Below, in pieces: positions 1-9,605 of a stretch of DNA of 50,031 nucleotides. A model generated the notes under the pieces. It did not search any database, was not told the origin of the DNA, and saw nothing but the letters and a program-made list of their open reading frames with translations. Source of the DNA: Deltaproteobacteria bacterium (GTDB lineage Bacteria; Desulfobacterota; Desulfobulbia; Desulfobulbales; Desulfurivibrionaceae); NCBI GenBank assembly GCA_021811385.1, contig JAJZPC010000009.1, positions 1 to 50,031 on the forward strand, given 5' to 3'. The position numbers and the translations under genes are program-made. The number at the start of each line of letters is the position of its first letter. The stretch's first letter is position 1.

Positions 1-2
1 CG

Positions 3-65
3 TTTCGCCAACAGGTGCTGGGATTTGACGAAGGGTTGCAAGACCTCTTCGGGAGTGAGCAATGA
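3..65 (+). CDS. C-terminal end of an upstream gene (partial)
   Basis: The window opens inside a reading frame encoding the last 20 residues of a protein ending in ...[12 protein letters not shown], with its TGA at 63-65 overlapping the infB start (ATGA). The overlap and strand show that it is the gene directly before infB in the same operon. In related operons this position is held by nusA or by the small YlxR/DUF448 gene. The tail is too short to decide between them, so no name is given. Confidence 0.6.
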   Translation, partial: FRQQVLGFDEGLQDLFGSEQ

Positions 66-2776
66 CAAAAATCAGGGTTTACGAGTTAGCTAAGGAAGCG
101 GAAATGGAAAACAAGGACTTGGTGGCAGCCCTCATTGAGATGGGCTATGCCATTAAATCCCACAGTTCCACTCTGGATGACGAGACAGCACAGGATATCC
201 GCCAAAGGCTTGGGATAGGCCAGACCCGGACGGAAGAAAAAAGGATCCAGGGCGCCGGACGGACAACCATTATCCGTAGAAGAACCAAAACCGTTCCGGT
301 TGAAGTGCCCCCGGCGGAGGAAGCGGTGGCCAGGCCGAAGCCGTCTGTCGTTTCGGAGGAAGAGAGGGAAGAGACTGGGGCGGCCCGGGCGGCGGATATT
401 GCGGAACGCGAAGAAGCCGGTCCGGGCGAGGTTGTCGAACCGGTGATGGCTGCAGGTTCCGAAGGCGAGGAAGAACCGGAGGTGTCCGTTCCGCTTGCGG
501 AAGAGGAAGTAAAGCCTGCCGTTGTTGTTGAGGCAGCCGGAGAGGAAGAAATCCCCGGAGCGGGGGTGGCCGAGGATGAATTGGAAGAGGAAGCGCCCTT
601 TGTCCAGGAGCCGCATCGCAAGGGGTTTGCCCGGGTGATCAAGAGGGCGGCCATTGTCATCCCGCCGCCGGCCCCACCCCGTACCTTCCCGCCCCGGCCG
701 GCGAAAAGGCCCGAGCCGGTAAAAGGAAAGCCCGTCGTTGCCGAGGTTCCCGCCGCCAAGGATGAAGGCGAAAAGGGCGATGCGCTCAAGGGGAAAAAGG
801 GCAAACGGTTTGTTAAATTCACCACCGAGACCACCGAGCATGACCGGGCGAAAAAGGCCCCGCTGCGCAGTCAGCGGCAGGCCGATATCGATATCGAGGA
901 TGTTGACGATGCGCTCGGCGGAAAAATCCCCGCCGGTTTGCGGGTCGGACGCAGCTTGCGGAGCGGCGGCAAGAAAGGCAAGCGCCAGGGCATTTCCCTG
1001 CAGGTCTCGGAAACAAAGGCGATCAAGAAGCGGATCAAGGTGCATGAAACCATTACGGTCGGTGATCTTGCCCACCGGATGGGCCTCAAGGTCGGCGAGC
1101 TTATTGCCAAATTGCTGGGGATGGGGGTCATGGCCACCATCAACCAGGCCCTTGATGTCGATACCGCGACCCTGGTAGCCTCTGATTTCGGCTATGAGGT
1201 CGAGCAGGGGGTCACCGAGGAACAGACCATCCTCAACCTGGAAGAACAGGAAGGCGGCGGGGAGATGCTTCCCAGACCGCCGGTGGTCACGGTCATGGGC
1301 CATGTCGATCACGGCAAGACCTCGGTGCTGGACGCCATCCGGAAAACGGATGTGGCGGCCGGCGAGGCCGGCGGCATCACCCAGCATATCGGCGCCCATT
1401 ATGTCCGCTCCCCGCAGGGGGATGTGGTCTTCCTTGACACCCCGGGCCATGCGGCCTTTACGGAAATGCGTTCCCGTGGCGCCCAGGTTACCGATGTCGT
1501 TGTTCTGGTTGTCGCCGCGGATGACGGGGTCATGGATCAGACCCGCGAGGCGGTGAACCACGCCAGGGCGGCCAAGGTTCCCATTTTGGTTTGCGTGAAC
1601 AAGATCGACAAGCCCGATGCCGACCCCATGCGGGTGAAAAGGGAATTGGCCGATCTGAATCTGGTCAGCGAGGAATGGGGCGGGGACACCATCTTCTGTG
1701 AAACCTCCGCCAAAACCGGGCAAGGCATTGCCGAGTTGTTGGAAAACATCCATCTCCAGGCGGAAATTCTTGAGTTGAAGGCTGATCCCAATCGGCGCGC
1801 CAAGGGGCATGTGATCGAGGCCCAGCTCCATAAAGGACGCGGTCCCGTGGCCACGGTTCTGGTCGAGCAGGGAACCCTGCGGGTCGGCGATGCCTGTGTC
1901 GCCGGAATATTCTACGGCAAGGTACGCTCCTTGACCAACGACCGCGGGGAAAGCGTCAAGGAGGCCGGACCGGCCATTCCCGTCGAGGTTCAGGGGCTGA
2001 GCGGAGTGCCGCGGGCCGGTGATGAATTTGTCGTTCTGCCCGATGAAAAAAGGGCACGGAGCGTGAGCGCCGACCGGCAGCTTAAAAGCCGGGAAGCCGA
2101 ACTGGGCACAACCACCAAGATCTCCCTGGAGAATCTGTTTGATAAATTGCAGGCAGGAAACGTCAAGGAGCTGCGGGTCGCTCTGCGCGCCGACGTGCAG
2201 GGAACACTGGAGGCCTTCAGTAAAGCCATAGAGGATCTGGCAACCGATGAGGTCAAGGTCAAGATCCTCCATGCCGGCACCGGCACCATAACCGACTCGG
2301 ACGTCTTGCTCTCGGCGGCATCGGATGCCTTTATCATCGGCTTTAATGTCCGGCCCTCCGCCAAGGTGCAGGAGCTCGCCAAGAACGAGAAGGTGGATAT
2401 CCGCACCTACGACGTCATCTACCATGCCCTGGATGACATCAAAAAGGCCATGGTCGGGTTGCTTGACGCCCGTTTCGAGGAAAAGATCATCGGCGCCGCA
2501 GAGGTCCGGGAAACATATCAGGTTCCCAAGGTCGGCACCATTGCCGGCTGCTATGTGACCGACGGCAAGATCGAGCGCAACGCCAAGCTGCGCGTCCTGA
2601 GGGAAGGCGTGGTGGCGTTTACCGGCCAGCTTGCCTCCCTGCGGCGTTTCAAGGACGATGTCAAGGACGTGCAGAGCGGATACGAGTGCGGTATCGGGGT
2701 TGCCAACTATAACGACCTCAGGATCGGCGATGTGCTTGAGTTCTTTGTCCTGAAAGAGGTTGAGAGAGAGCTGTAA
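62..2776 (+). CDS. infB: Translation initiation factor IF-2
   Basis: GTPase that brings fMet-tRNA to the 30S subunit and promotes subunit joining. Residues 1-50 form an IF2 N-terminal domain, followed by a long acidic Glu/Pro/Ala-rich linker (about 60-250). A second IF2_N-type domain lies near 325-385. The G domain begins near 405 with GHVDHGKT (G1), DTPGH (G3, about 458) and NKID (G4, about 512), followed by IF2 domains II-IV. The length of 904 aa fits the long IF2 form of deltaproteobacteria. The ATG overlaps the upstream stop, and the TAA shares one base with the rbfA ATG, so this is a coupled operon. Identification is secure. Confidence 0.98.
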   Translation: MTKIRVYELAKEAEMENKDLVAALIEMGYAIKSHSSTLDDETAQDIRQRLGIGQTRTEEKRIQGAGRTTIIRRRTKTVPVEVPPAEEAVARPKPSVVSEEEREETGAARAADIAEREEAGPGEVVEPVMAAGSEGEEEPEVSVPLAEEEVKPAVVVEAAGEEEIPGAGVAEDELEEEAPFVQEPHRKGFARVIKRAAIVIPPPAPPRTFPPRPAKRPEPVKGKPVVAEVPAAKDEGEKGDALKGKKGKRFVKFTTETTEHDRAKKAPLRSQRQADIDIEDVDDALGGKIPAGLRVGRSLRSGGKKGKRQGISLQVSETKAIKKRIKVHETITVGDLAHRMGLKVGELIAKLLGMGVMATINQALDVDTATLVASDFGYEVEQGVTEEQTILNLEEQEGGGEMLPRPPVVTVMGHVDHGKTSVLDAIRKTDVAAGEAGGITQHIGAHYVRSPQGDVVFLDTPGHAAFTEMRSRGAQVTDVVVLVVAADDGVMDQTREAVNHARAAKVPILVCVNKIDKPDADPMRVKRELADLNLVSEEWGGDTIFCETSAKTGQGIAELLENIHLQAEILELKADPNRRAKGHVIEAQLHKGRGPVATVLVEQGTLRVGDACVAGIFYGKVRSLTNDRGESVKEAGPAIPVEVQGLSGVPRAGDEFVVLPDEKRARSVSADRQLKSREAELGTTTKISLENLFDKLQAGNVKELRVALRADVQGTLEAFSKAIEDLATDEVKVKILHAGTGTITDSDVLLSAASDAFIIGFNVRPSAKVQELAKNEKVDIRTYDVIYHALDDIKKAMVGLLDARFEEKIIGAAEVRETYQVPKVGTIAGCYVTDGKIERNAKLRVLREGVVAFTGQLASLRRFKDDVKDVQSGYECGIGVANYNDLRIGDVLEFFVLKEVEREL

Positions 2777-3189
2777 TGGCGGCCGGAAAAGCAAAATCGC
2801 GGTTCGGCCTTCCTGCCGGTCTCAGCCGGACAGGCCCGAAAAGGCGGCCGATCCGGGTGGGGGACGCCATCAAGGCAGAGATTGCCTCGCTCCTGGTACG
2901 GAAAATCAAGGATCCTCGCCTGTATAATATTGTCATCACCTCGGTGGAGATGAGCGATGATCTTGGACATGCCAGGGTTTTGTATAGTATACTGGGTAAT
3001 GAAGACCCCAAGGATGTTGCCAAGGGGCTGGAGAGCAGCAAGGGTTTTATCAGAAGCAGTCTGGCCAAGGCGCTGGAGTTGCGGCATGTTCCGGCGCTGG
3101 ATTTCCGGCTGGACCTTGCCGGCCAGAAGCAGGCTGAAATGGAACAGTTACTCAGGGAGATAGCAAAAGACGATGGATCATCCCCGTGA
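2776..3189 (+). CDS. rbfA: Ribosome-binding factor A
   Basis: Small KH-fold protein (137 aa) that binds the 30S subunit and helps mature the 5' end of 16S rRNA. The family features IRVGDAIKAEIASLL and the central stretch with VEMSDDLGHARV are visible. It has an N-terminal Arg/Lys-rich extension of about 25 residues. It starts at an ATG sharing a base with the infB stop, and its 3' end overlaps nrnA by 17 bases. The infB-rbfA-nrnA-truB order is the classical translation operon arrangement. Confidence 0.95.
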   Translation: MAAGKAKSRFGLPAGLSRTGPKRRPIRVGDAIKAEIASLLVRKIKDPRLYNIVITSVEMSDDLGHARVLYSILGNEDPKDVAKGLESSKGFIRSSLAKALELRHVPALDFRLDLAGQKQAEMEQLLREIAKDDGSSP

Positions 3190-4147
3190 CGAGATTGTTC
3201 GCACCCTGAACGCGGCTCAAAACGTTCTGGTGGCAACCCATATCCACCCGGACGGGGATGCCCTCGGTTCGCAGATAGCCATGGGCAACATCCTGCGTTC
3301 CCTTGGCAAGAATGTTTTTCTCTACGGCGAGGATCAGGTTTCCCACCTGTACCGGTTTTTGCCGGGCAGCGCGGAGATAGAGTCCTTGCTTCCGGCCCTG
3401 AACGGCTTTGACTGTGCCATCGCCCTTGACTGTGGTGATTGCAACAGACTGGGCGCGGCCATGGATGCCCTGTTGACCATCCATCCCTTCATGGTTGTGG
3501 ACCATCACGTCGGCCACCGGGAGTTTGGCGATCTGAGGTGGATTGCCTCGGACCGGGCTTCAACCGGCGAGATGGTCTATGATCTGGCCGAGGCCATGGG
3601 CGCCGAGCTGAGCTTTGAATCAGCCTATTGCCTGTATGCGGCCATTGTTTCCGATACCGGCTCCTTTAAATATTCCTCGACTTCTGCTGAAACCTTCCGT
3701 ATCGCAGGCGAGCTTCTGCGTAAAGGGGTAAAACCCGCGGAGGTTTCCGGCAAGCTGTTTGACAATTTCACGGTCAAGCGTCTCAATCTCATGCGGTTGG
3801 TGCTCGATTCACTGCAATTGCATGCCGATGACCGACTGGCAATGATCGCGGCGCCCCGGGAGGTTTTTATCAAAACCGGCACCACCCAGGCGGACGCGGA
3901 GACCTTTATCAATTACCCGCGCTCCCTGGATACCGTGAAGGTGGCTGCCTTTTTAAAAGAAACCGAGAAGGGGCTTGTTTCGGTAAGCCTTCGCTCCAAA
4001 GGCACCGAGTATGATGTGGCCCAGGTTGCCGCCGCCTTTGGCGGGGGCGGCCATCGCAATGCGGCAGGGTTTAAACTGCCGGATACAACCATTGACGAGG
4101 TGCGGGAAAAACTGCTGATTGAATTGCTGCCCCTGGTAACTCGTTAA
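3173..4147 (+). CDS. nrnA: Bifunctional oligoribonuclease/PAP phosphatase (DHH family)
   Basis: DHH/DHHA1 phosphoesterase that degrades nanoRNAs and can dephosphorylate 3'-phosphoadenosine 5'-phosphate. The first metal motif HPDGDALGS is at residues 25-33, DHH is at 110-112, and the DHHA1 substrate-binding signature GGGGHRNAAG lies near the C-terminus. After DHH the sequence reads VGH, whereas an Asn is more common at the third position; I regard this as ordinary variation. The 324-aa length is normal for NrnA. The gene overlaps rbfA by 17 bases and ends 4 bases before truB, consistent with cotranscription. Confidence 0.94.
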   Translation: MDHPRDEIVRTLNAAQNVLVATHIHPDGDALGSQIAMGNILRSLGKNVFLYGEDQVSHLYRFLPGSAEIESLLPALNGFDCAIALDCGDCNRLGAAMDALLTIHPFMVVDHHVGHREFGDLRWIASDRASTGEMVYDLAEAMGAELSFESAYCLYAAIVSDTGSFKYSSTSAETFRIAGELLRKGVKPAEVSGKLFDNFTVKRLNLMRLVLDSLQLHADDRLAMIAAPREVFIKTGTTQADAETFINYPRSLDTVKVAAFLKETEKGLVSVSLRSKGTEYDVAQVAAAFGGGGHRNAAGFKLPDTTIDEVREKLLIELLPLVTR

Positions 4148-4151
4148 GAAA

Positions 4152-4949
4152 ATGGAACTTCCGTCGCAAATGCCAAGTGAGGCGCATGCCGCCTCGCCTG
4201 GGGAAAAACTTCCTGCCGAACCGGCCCTTGAGGCCGGTATTTTTTTGGTGGACAAGCCGGTGGGGCCCAGCTCCTTCCGGATGGTGCAGTTGGTGCGGAG
4301 GGCTTTGTCCATAAAGAAAGTGGGGCATGCCGGCACCCTTGATCCCTTTGCCTCCGGCCTGCTGGTTATCTGTGTCGGCCGCCCGGCCACCCGCCTCATC
4401 TCCCGATTCATGGACGGGAACAAGCGCTACGAGGCGGTGGTCAAGCTTGGCATTGAAACCGCCACCCAGGATCTTGAGGGAGAGGTTATCGCCCAACATG
4501 CAGTCAGGGCGTTCTCCCGGGAAGAGCTGGAGCAATGCCTGGCCGGATTCCTGGGCGAGCAACTGCAGACCCCGCCGCAGTTTTCAGCGCTCAAGCACCA
4601 GGGCAAGCCCCTGTACCATTATGCGCGGCGGGGGATTATCATTGAAAAGGCCCCGCGGCCGGTAACGATCTTTCGGTTACAGCTGCTGGACGCCGGAGCC
4701 GATACCCTGCGCATCCGGGTGGATTGCAGCAAAGGCACCTATATCCGGACCCTGGCCGCGGATATCGGCCGCGCCCTTGGTTGCGGCGCCCATCTTATCG
4801 CCTTGCGGCGTTTGGGAAGCGGTCCGTTTGGCGTCGAAAACGCCGTGGATGGCAGCCTGTTGCAGGATCCCGTCCCGGCGCGCCAGGCGCTTTTGGCCAA
4901 GGTCTTGACCGTGGAAGAGGTTTTGGCGGTGCTGTCTCCGGCAGAATGA
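4152..4949 (+). CDS. truB: tRNA pseudouridine(55) synthase TruB
   Basis: Makes pseudouridine 55 in the T-loop of tRNAs. The catalytic motif GHAGTLDPFASGLL is at about residues 58-71, with the nucleophilic Asp at 64. The KGTYIRTLAADIGRALG stretch typical of TruB follows near 195. From this ATG the protein has roughly 25 residues before the usual family start (GIFLVDKPVGPSS), so an internal start, for example the ATG at 4170, is possible. It sits 4 bases after nrnA. Function is secure; the start is less so. Confidence 0.95.
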   Translation: MELPSQMPSEAHAASPGEKLPAEPALEAGIFLVDKPVGPSSFRMVQLVRRALSIKKVGHAGTLDPFASGLLVICVGRPATRLISRFMDGNKRYEAVVKLGIETATQDLEGEVIAQHAVRAFSREELEQCLAGFLGEQLQTPPQFSALKHQGKPLYHYARRGIIIEKAPRPVTIFRLQLLDAGADTLRIRVDCSKGTYIRTLAADIGRALGCGAHLIALRRLGSGPFGVENAVDGSLLQDPVPARQALLAKVLTVEEVLAVLSPAE

Positions 4950-4985
4950 TCACCGGCCCGGGAAAAAGCACGCAACGACATTCAA

Positions 4986-5014
4986 TTGACATTGGCGCAG
5001 GGATCATTTATTAA
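4986..5014 (+). promoter_or_regulatory. Putative sigma-70 promoter of rpsO
   Basis: The -35 hexamer TTGACA (4986-4991, perfect consensus), a 17-base spacer and the -10-like TATTAA (5009-5014) lie in the 145-base gap between truB and rpsO. This would give a 5' UTR of about 75 bases before the S15 start. Seen in sequence; activity inferred. Confidence 0.55.
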
Positions 5015-5094
5015 GAAGCGTACCCAATTAGGAATCGATGGTTGTGAAATTCTGTCGATCTCCCGAATTATTAATTTTAGTGCACGAGGACGTC

Positions 5095-5364
5095 ATGACA
5101 CTGCAAGCGGAACAGAAAAAAGAGATTATCACCCAATACGCCCATCACGAGAAGGACACCGGCTCGCCCGAGGTGCAGATTGCCCTGCTGAGCTCCCGGA
5201 TCACCTATCTTACCGAGCATTTCAAGGAGCACAAAAAAGACCATCATTCCCGGCGCGGTTTGCTGAAGCTGGTCGGCCAGAGACGGCGTCTCCTGAATTA
5301 CCTCAAGAACAAAAACGTTGATCTGTACCGTGACCTGATTCAAAAGCTTGGCATCAGAAAGTAA
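5095..5364 (+). CDS. rpsO: 30S ribosomal protein S15
   Basis: Primary 16S rRNA-binding protein, 89 aa, the standard S15 length. The conserved stretch [21 protein letters not shown] is present near residues 43-63. The ATG at 5095 was chosen because it gives the canonical length and has a GAGGA ribosome-binding site 5 bases upstream; an upstream in-frame ATG at 5038 would add 19 non-conserved residues. The gene has its own likely promoter and is followed by a strong terminator, so rpsO and pnp may be only partly cotranscribed. Confidence 0.97.
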   Translation: MTLQAEQKKEIITQYAHHEKDTGSPEVQIALLSSRITYLTEHFKEHKKDHHSRRGLLKLVGQRRRLLNYLKNKNVDLYRDLIQKLGIRK

Positions 5365-5375
5365 GATGCGATAAC

Positions 5376-5410
5376 AGCCACCGCCTGGTTACGGCGGTGG
5401 CTCCATTTTT
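5376..5410 (+). terminator. Intrinsic terminator after rpsO
   Basis: A perfect 10-bp GC-rich stem (AGCCACCGCC, 5376-5385, with GGCGGTGGCT, 5393-5402) and a 7-base loop are followed by CCA and five T residues. It lies 11 bases after the rpsO stop. It could fully or partly separate rpsO from pnp. Confidence 0.8.
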
Positions 5411-5563
5411 GCCCCTGTGCAATCAAGATCGCCGCTTCCGCGTGCGGTTGGGGCAGCGAAGACACCACCTTCCCATAGCGGTAATGATATAGCGTCCGCC
5501 GGCGTAGAGCCGGGTGCGTTGTTGCTGCCGACAAGGGAAGGGGCGGTTGTCAGAGGAGAGTAT

Positions 5564-7657
5564 ATGTACAAAAAAGTAACGATTGATCTTGGCGGACGGC
5601 CCCTCAGTATTGAGACCGGGCGTTTGGCAAAACAGGCAAACGGCACGGCCCTGGTGACCTACGGGGAAACAGTGGTGCTGGTTACGGCCACCGCAGCCAA
5701 GGATCCCAAGGCTGAAATCGATTTTCTCCCCCTCACCGTGGAGTATCAGGAGCGTTTTTATGCGGTTGGCCGTATTCCGGGGAGCTTTTTCCGGCGTGAA
5801 ATCGGACGGCCCAGCGACAAGGAAACCTTGTCCGCCCGGTTTATCGACCGGCCCCTGCGCCCCCTGTTTGTCAAGGGCTATCAGCACGAGACCCAGGTGA
5901 TCGCCACCGTTCTTTCCGCCGATCAGAAAAACGACCCGGATGTGCTGGCCATGATCGGCGCCTCCTGCGCCCTGATTGTCTCCGATATCCCTTTCAACGC
6001 GCCGGTTGCCGGTGTGCGGGTGGGCTATGTGGACGGCCAGTATGTGCTCAACCCCAGCCCGGAAGAGTGGGAAAAATCCCGGATGAACCTCATCGTGGCA
6101 GGGACCAGAAACGCCGTGGTCATGGTGGAAGGCGGGGCGGACAGCCTATCCGAGGCCGAGGTGCTTGAGGGTATCTTTTTCGGCCACAAGGCGTTGCAGC
6201 CCATCCTGGACATGCAGGAAGAGATGCGGGGTGCGGTGGGCAAGGCCAAGATGGCGGTTACCCCGCCGGTGGTCAATGAGGCCTTGAAGGCCAAGGTGGA
6301 GGAGCTGGCCCGCGGAGATATGCAGGCGGTTATCACCATGGCCGACAAGCAGCAGCGCAGCGAGCTGTACCATCAGCTGCAGAAAAAAGTCCTCGAAGCC
6401 CTGGGCGAAGGGTATGGTGACAGCCTCAAGGAGGCCAAGGAGCATCTCCATTCCCTGAACAAGACCATGATGCGCGACCGGATCGTCAAGGAGCAGTGCC
6501 GCATCGACGGCCGCCGTTTCGACGAGATCCGCCCCATCAGCTGCGAAGTCGCGGCCCTGCCGCGGGTTCATGGCTCCGCCCTGTTTACCCGGGGCGAGAC
6601 CCAGGTCATGGTTTCCGCCACCCTGGGCAGCGGCGAGGACGAGCAACGGGTTGAATCCCTGAGCGGTATGTCCTTCAAGCCCTTTATGCTGCATTATAAC
6701 TTTCCCCCGTATTGCGTGGGCGAGGTCCGCTTCATGCGTGGCCCCAGCCGCCGCGACATCGGGCATGGCGCCCTGGCCGAGCGCGCCCTTGCGGCCGTGC
6801 TGCCCAAAAACGATGATTTCGCCTACACGGTGCGGATCGTTTCCGAGGTTCTGGAGTCAAACGGCTCCTCCTCCATGGCCACGGTGTGCGGCGGCAGTCT
6901 CGCCCTGATGGATGCGGGCGTGCCGATCAGGAAGCCTGTTTCCGGCGTGGCCATGGGCTTGATCAAGGACGGCGAGACCATCGTTATCCTCTCCGATATC
7001 CTGGGTGACGAAGATCATCTCGGCGACATGGACTTCAAGGTAACCGGCACCGACGAGGGCATCACCGCCCTGCAGATGGACATCAAGATCGAAGGCGTCT
7101 CCAAGGAGATCATGACCAGCGCTCTGGCCCAGGCCAGGGGCGGACGTCTCCATATTTTGGAGAAGATGAAGATGGCCATCGAGCAGCCCAGGGCAGAGGT
7201 GCCCGAGCATGCGCCCAAGATCTTCAGCCTGCAGATCAACCCCGATAAGATCCGTGACCTCATCGGCCCTGGCGGCAAGATGATCAAGTCGATCACCGCC
7301 GATTACGGGATCAAGATGGATGTCGAGGATTCCGGCAAGGTGACGATCTTCGCGCCCAACGGCCAGATCGCCCAGCAGGTCATTGCCAAGGTGAACGAGC
7401 TCACCGCCGACCCTGAAATCGGCAGGATCTACGACGGCGTGGTCCAGAAGATCGTCGATTTCGGCGCCTTCGTGCAGATCATGCCCGGGGTGGATGGGTT
7501 GGTGCACATCTCCGAGCTTGAAAACAAGCGGGTCGAGAAGGTCACCGATGTTCTCAAGGAAGGGGACGAGGTTCGGGTCAAGGTTCTGGAGATCGACCAG
7601 CGGGGCAAGATCCGCTTGAGCCGCAAGGCCGTCCTCCAGGAGGAGTCGGGTTCCTGA
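5564..7657 (+). CDS. pnp: Polyribonucleotide nucleotidyltransferase (PNPase)
   Basis: 3'-to-5' phosphorolytic exoribonuclease and degradosome partner. It has two RNase PH domains (about 1-220 and 310-540) joined by a helical domain. A KH domain follows with the loop GPGGK (near 565), then a C-terminal S1 domain (IYDGVVQKIVDFGAFVQI onward). The ATG at 5564 follows the ribosome-binding site AGAGGAGAG and yields 697 aa, the family length. A longer reading with 49 extra N-terminal residues would run through the leader and is not conserved. The leader contains a small hairpin (CCGGC/GCCGG, 5499-5513); PNPase leaders are autoregulated in other bacteria, but that is not shown here. Confidence 0.97.
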   Translation: MYKKVTIDLGGRPLSIETGRLAKQANGTALVTYGETVVLVTATAAKDPKAEIDFLPLTVEYQERFYAVGRIPGSFFRREIGRPSDKETLSARFIDRPLRPLFVKGYQHETQVIATVLSADQKNDPDVLAMIGASCALIVSDIPFNAPVAGVRVGYVDGQYVLNPSPEEWEKSRMNLIVAGTRNAVVMVEGGADSLSEAEVLEGIFFGHKALQPILDMQEEMRGAVGKAKMAVTPPVVNEALKAKVEELARGDMQAVITMADKQQRSELYHQLQKKVLEALGEGYGDSLKEAKEHLHSLNKTMMRDRIVKEQCRIDGRRFDEIRPISCEVAALPRVHGSALFTRGETQVMVSATLGSGEDEQRVESLSGMSFKPFMLHYNFPPYCVGEVRFMRGPSRRDIGHGALAERALAAVLPKNDDFAYTVRIVSEVLESNGSSSMATVCGGSLALMDAGVPIRKPVSGVAMGLIKDGETIVILSDILGDEDHLGDMDFKVTGTDEGITALQMDIKIEGVSKEIMTSALAQARGGRLHILEKMKMAIEQPRAEVPEHAPKIFSLQINPDKIRDLIGPGGKMIKSITADYGIKMDVEDSGKVTIFAPNGQIAQQVIAKVNELTADPEIGRIYDGVVQKIVDFGAFVQIMPGVDGLVHISELENKRVEKVTDVLKEGDEVRVKVLEIDQRGKIRLSRKAVLQEESGS

Positions 7658-7687
7658 TCCGTCGTCGTATGTATTTGTGATTCTTCC

Positions 7688-7724
7688 AAGGGGAAGGAGG
7701 GCGCGGCCCTCTTTCCCCTTTTCC
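7688..7724 (+). terminator. Intrinsic terminator after pnp
   Basis: A 15-bp stem with a single G-T wobble (arms 7688-7702 and 7706-7720), a GCG loop and a short T run lies 30 bases after the pnp stop. It closes the translation/RNA block. Confidence 0.8.
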
Positions 7725-7751
7725 GTGTCACCCTAACCAGTAAGGAAGATC

Positions 7752-9020
7752 GTGGCCAACAGCTACCAGAAAACCGTGCTCGACAACGGCATCCGGATCA
7801 TCACCGAAAAGATTCCTTCCCGCACGGTTTCGGCGGGGATCTGGGTGGACGTGGGGGCGCGGGACGAGCAGCCCCACAACAACGGGAGCGCCCATTTTGT
7901 CGAGCACATGCTCTTCAAGGGCACCCCCAGCCGGACGGCCCAAGAGATTGCCCAGGAGTTCGACACTCTGGGCGGCATGTCCAATGCCTTCACCTCCGGC
8001 GAGACCACCTCCTATTACGCCACGGTTCTGGATGATCAGGTGGAACGGGTTGCCGGGCTGATGGGGGATATCTTTCTGAATTCGCTTTTCGAGGAGGACG
8101 AGGTGGTCCGGGAGCGGGAGGTGGTGCTCCAGGAGATATCCATGGTGGAAGACACCCCGGATGACCGCATCCACGAGCTGTTCACCGGCAGCCTCTGGGG
8201 AGAGCATCCCCTGGGCTATACGGTGCTTGGCCGCCGTGAGGTGGTGGCGGCCATGGATTCCGCCGGCCTGCGGGAGTATATGCGGAGTGAATACACGCCG
8301 GAGAGGATCGTCATCGCCGCCTCGGGCAATGTGGATCACGCACGGTTCTGTCGTCTCTGGCAGAAACAGATGGGCAATCTGTCTGGGCCGAAGACGGGAA
8401 ACAGCCGCCGTCGGCAGCCCACCCCGCTTGCCCCGGTGCGTAAGCTCCACAAGAAGAACCTGGAGCAGGCGCATTTGGTCTTGGGCACCTACGGATTGCC
8501 CTTGGTTGCGCCTGAGCGCTATGTCCTCTATCTGCTGCACGTGCTTCTCGGCGGCAACATGAGTTCCCGGCTGTTTCAGGAGGTGCGCGAGAAAGAGGGG
8601 CTGGCCTATTCCATCTATTCCTACCTCTCCTCCTTCACGGACAGCGGCTATCTCGGCGTGTACCTGGGTGTCGACCCGGCGGTGGTGAACAAGGCCATGG
8701 CGCTGGTCGCCAGGGAAATCACGGGGCTGCGTCAGAACAGTGTTTCCGAAGAGTTGCTTGCCAGGGCCAAGGATTACGCCAAGGCCGGGATCTTTCTCTC
8801 CGCCGAGAACATGGAGTCCCGGATGACCCGAATCGCCAGAAACGAGCTGACCTTTGGCCGCTATGTCTCCTTTGACGAGGTTGCCGCGGGTTTTGACCAG
8901 GTGCGGCCGGAGGATATCTTCGACCTGGCCACGCGCCTTTTCAGCCAGCCGTTGTTCGCCACGGTTCTTGGCCCCCTGAAGGCAAAGGATATTGATTGGC
9001 ACCCCCTAAATCTGGAGTAA
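7752..9020 (+). CDS. M16 family zinc metallopeptidase (processing-peptidase-like)
   Basis: Insulinase-type peptidase of 422 aa, the size of bacterial single-unit M16B enzymes that resemble mitochondrial processing peptidase beta. The inverted zinc motif HFVEH occurs near residue 46 (SAHFVEHMLFKGT), with the downstream ligand Glu in the EREVVLQEI stretch near 120. A C-terminal inactive M16 half follows (LLGGNMSSRLFQEVREKEGLAYS). It starts at a GTG preceded by TAAGGAAG. It lies between the pnp terminator and dut; pnp-M16-dut is a common order in many bacteria. The physiological substrate is unknown. Confidence 0.9.
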   Translation: MANSYQKTVLDNGIRIITEKIPSRTVSAGIWVDVGARDEQPHNNGSAHFVEHMLFKGTPSRTAQEIAQEFDTLGGMSNAFTSGETTSYYATVLDDQVERVAGLMGDIFLNSLFEEDEVVREREVVLQEISMVEDTPDDRIHELFTGSLWGEHPLGYTVLGRREVVAAMDSAGLREYMRSEYTPERIVIAASGNVDHARFCRLWQKQMGNLSGPKTGNSRRRQPTPLAPVRKLHKKNLEQAHLVLGTYGLPLVAPERYVLYLLHVLLGGNMSSRLFQEVREKEGLAYSIYSYLSSFTDSGYLGVYLGVDPAVVNKAMALVAREITGLRQNSVSEELLARAKDYAKAGIFLSAENMESRMTRIARNELTFGRYVSFDEVAAGFDQVRPEDIFDLATRLFSQPLFATVLGPLKAKDIDWHPLNLE

Positions 9021-9026
9021 AACATA

Positions 9027-9512
9027 ATGGAAACCCCGAGAGACGAAACGCACATTATCCACCTGGCTTGGCTCGATCCGGCAACCCATGCGGATTTGCC
9101 CTTGCCCACGTACCATTCCGAGCTGGCTGCGGGCATGGATGTGGCCGCAGCCGTGCTTGAGCCGGTGGTGATCGGGCCGGGCGAGATCCGCTTGCTCCCC
9201 TCCGGCTTTGCCGTGGCCCTGGCTTCGGGCTATGAGTTGCAGGTGCGTCCCCGGAGCGGGCTGGCCATCAAGCACGGGATCACCGTGGTCAACAGCCCCG
9301 GCACCATTGATGCCGATTACCGGGGCGAGGTGAAGATCGGTTTGATCAATCTGGGCAGCGAACCGTTCACCATCCACCGGGGCGACCGGATCGCCCAGCT
9401 GGTACTGGCCCCGGTCTGCCGGGCCACGGTGGTTGCGGTGGACAGGCTGGACGAAACCCTGCGGCAGGACGGCGGGTTCGGTCATACGGGCCTGGGGCAG
9501 GTAAAAGGCTAA
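9027..9512 (+). CDS. dut: Deoxyuridine 5'-triphosphate nucleotidohydrolase
   Basis: Trimeric dUTPase hydrolysing dUTP to dUMP and pyrophosphate, keeping uracil out of DNA. All five motifs can be read in order: AGMDVAA (I), RPRSGLA (II), [13 protein letters not shown] (III, with the catalytic Asp and Tyr), GDRIAQLV (IV) and GGFGHTG (V; the usual Ser of the GGFGSTG form is His here). The 161-aa length is typical. It starts 6 bases after the M16 peptidase stop, so the two are probably cotranscribed. Confidence 0.95.
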   Translation: METPRDETHIIHLAWLDPATHADLPLPTYHSELAAGMDVAAAVLEPVVIGPGEIRLLPSGFAVALASGYELQVRPRSGLAIKHGITVVNSPGTIDADYRGEVKIGLINLGSEPFTIHRGDRIAQLVLAPVCRATVVAVDRLDETLRQDGGFGHTGLGQVKG

Positions 9513-9597
9513 AGGGGCAAGGAGAAAGGATCATGCCCAGGCGGACAGAAAGCCGAAAACCTTTCGCCTTTAACCTTTAACCTTTAACCTTTTTCCT
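9505..9597 (+). repeat. Heptanucleotide tandem repeat and possible dut terminator
   Basis: The gap after dut holds three perfect tandem copies of CCTTTAA (9567-9587) followed by CCTTTTTCC. The run is complementary, with one mismatch, to AAAGGCTAAAGG across the dut stop codon, so a long-loop hairpin ending in T residues could form. No gene is seen in this gap. Confidence 0.5.
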
Positions 9598-9605
9598 GGT
9601 GATCC

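Noticed and set aside
86..2794. A 902-codon open frame antisense to infB
   Set aside because: It mirrors the whole infB gene, has no recognisable domain, and its openness follows from the GC-rich codon usage of infB.
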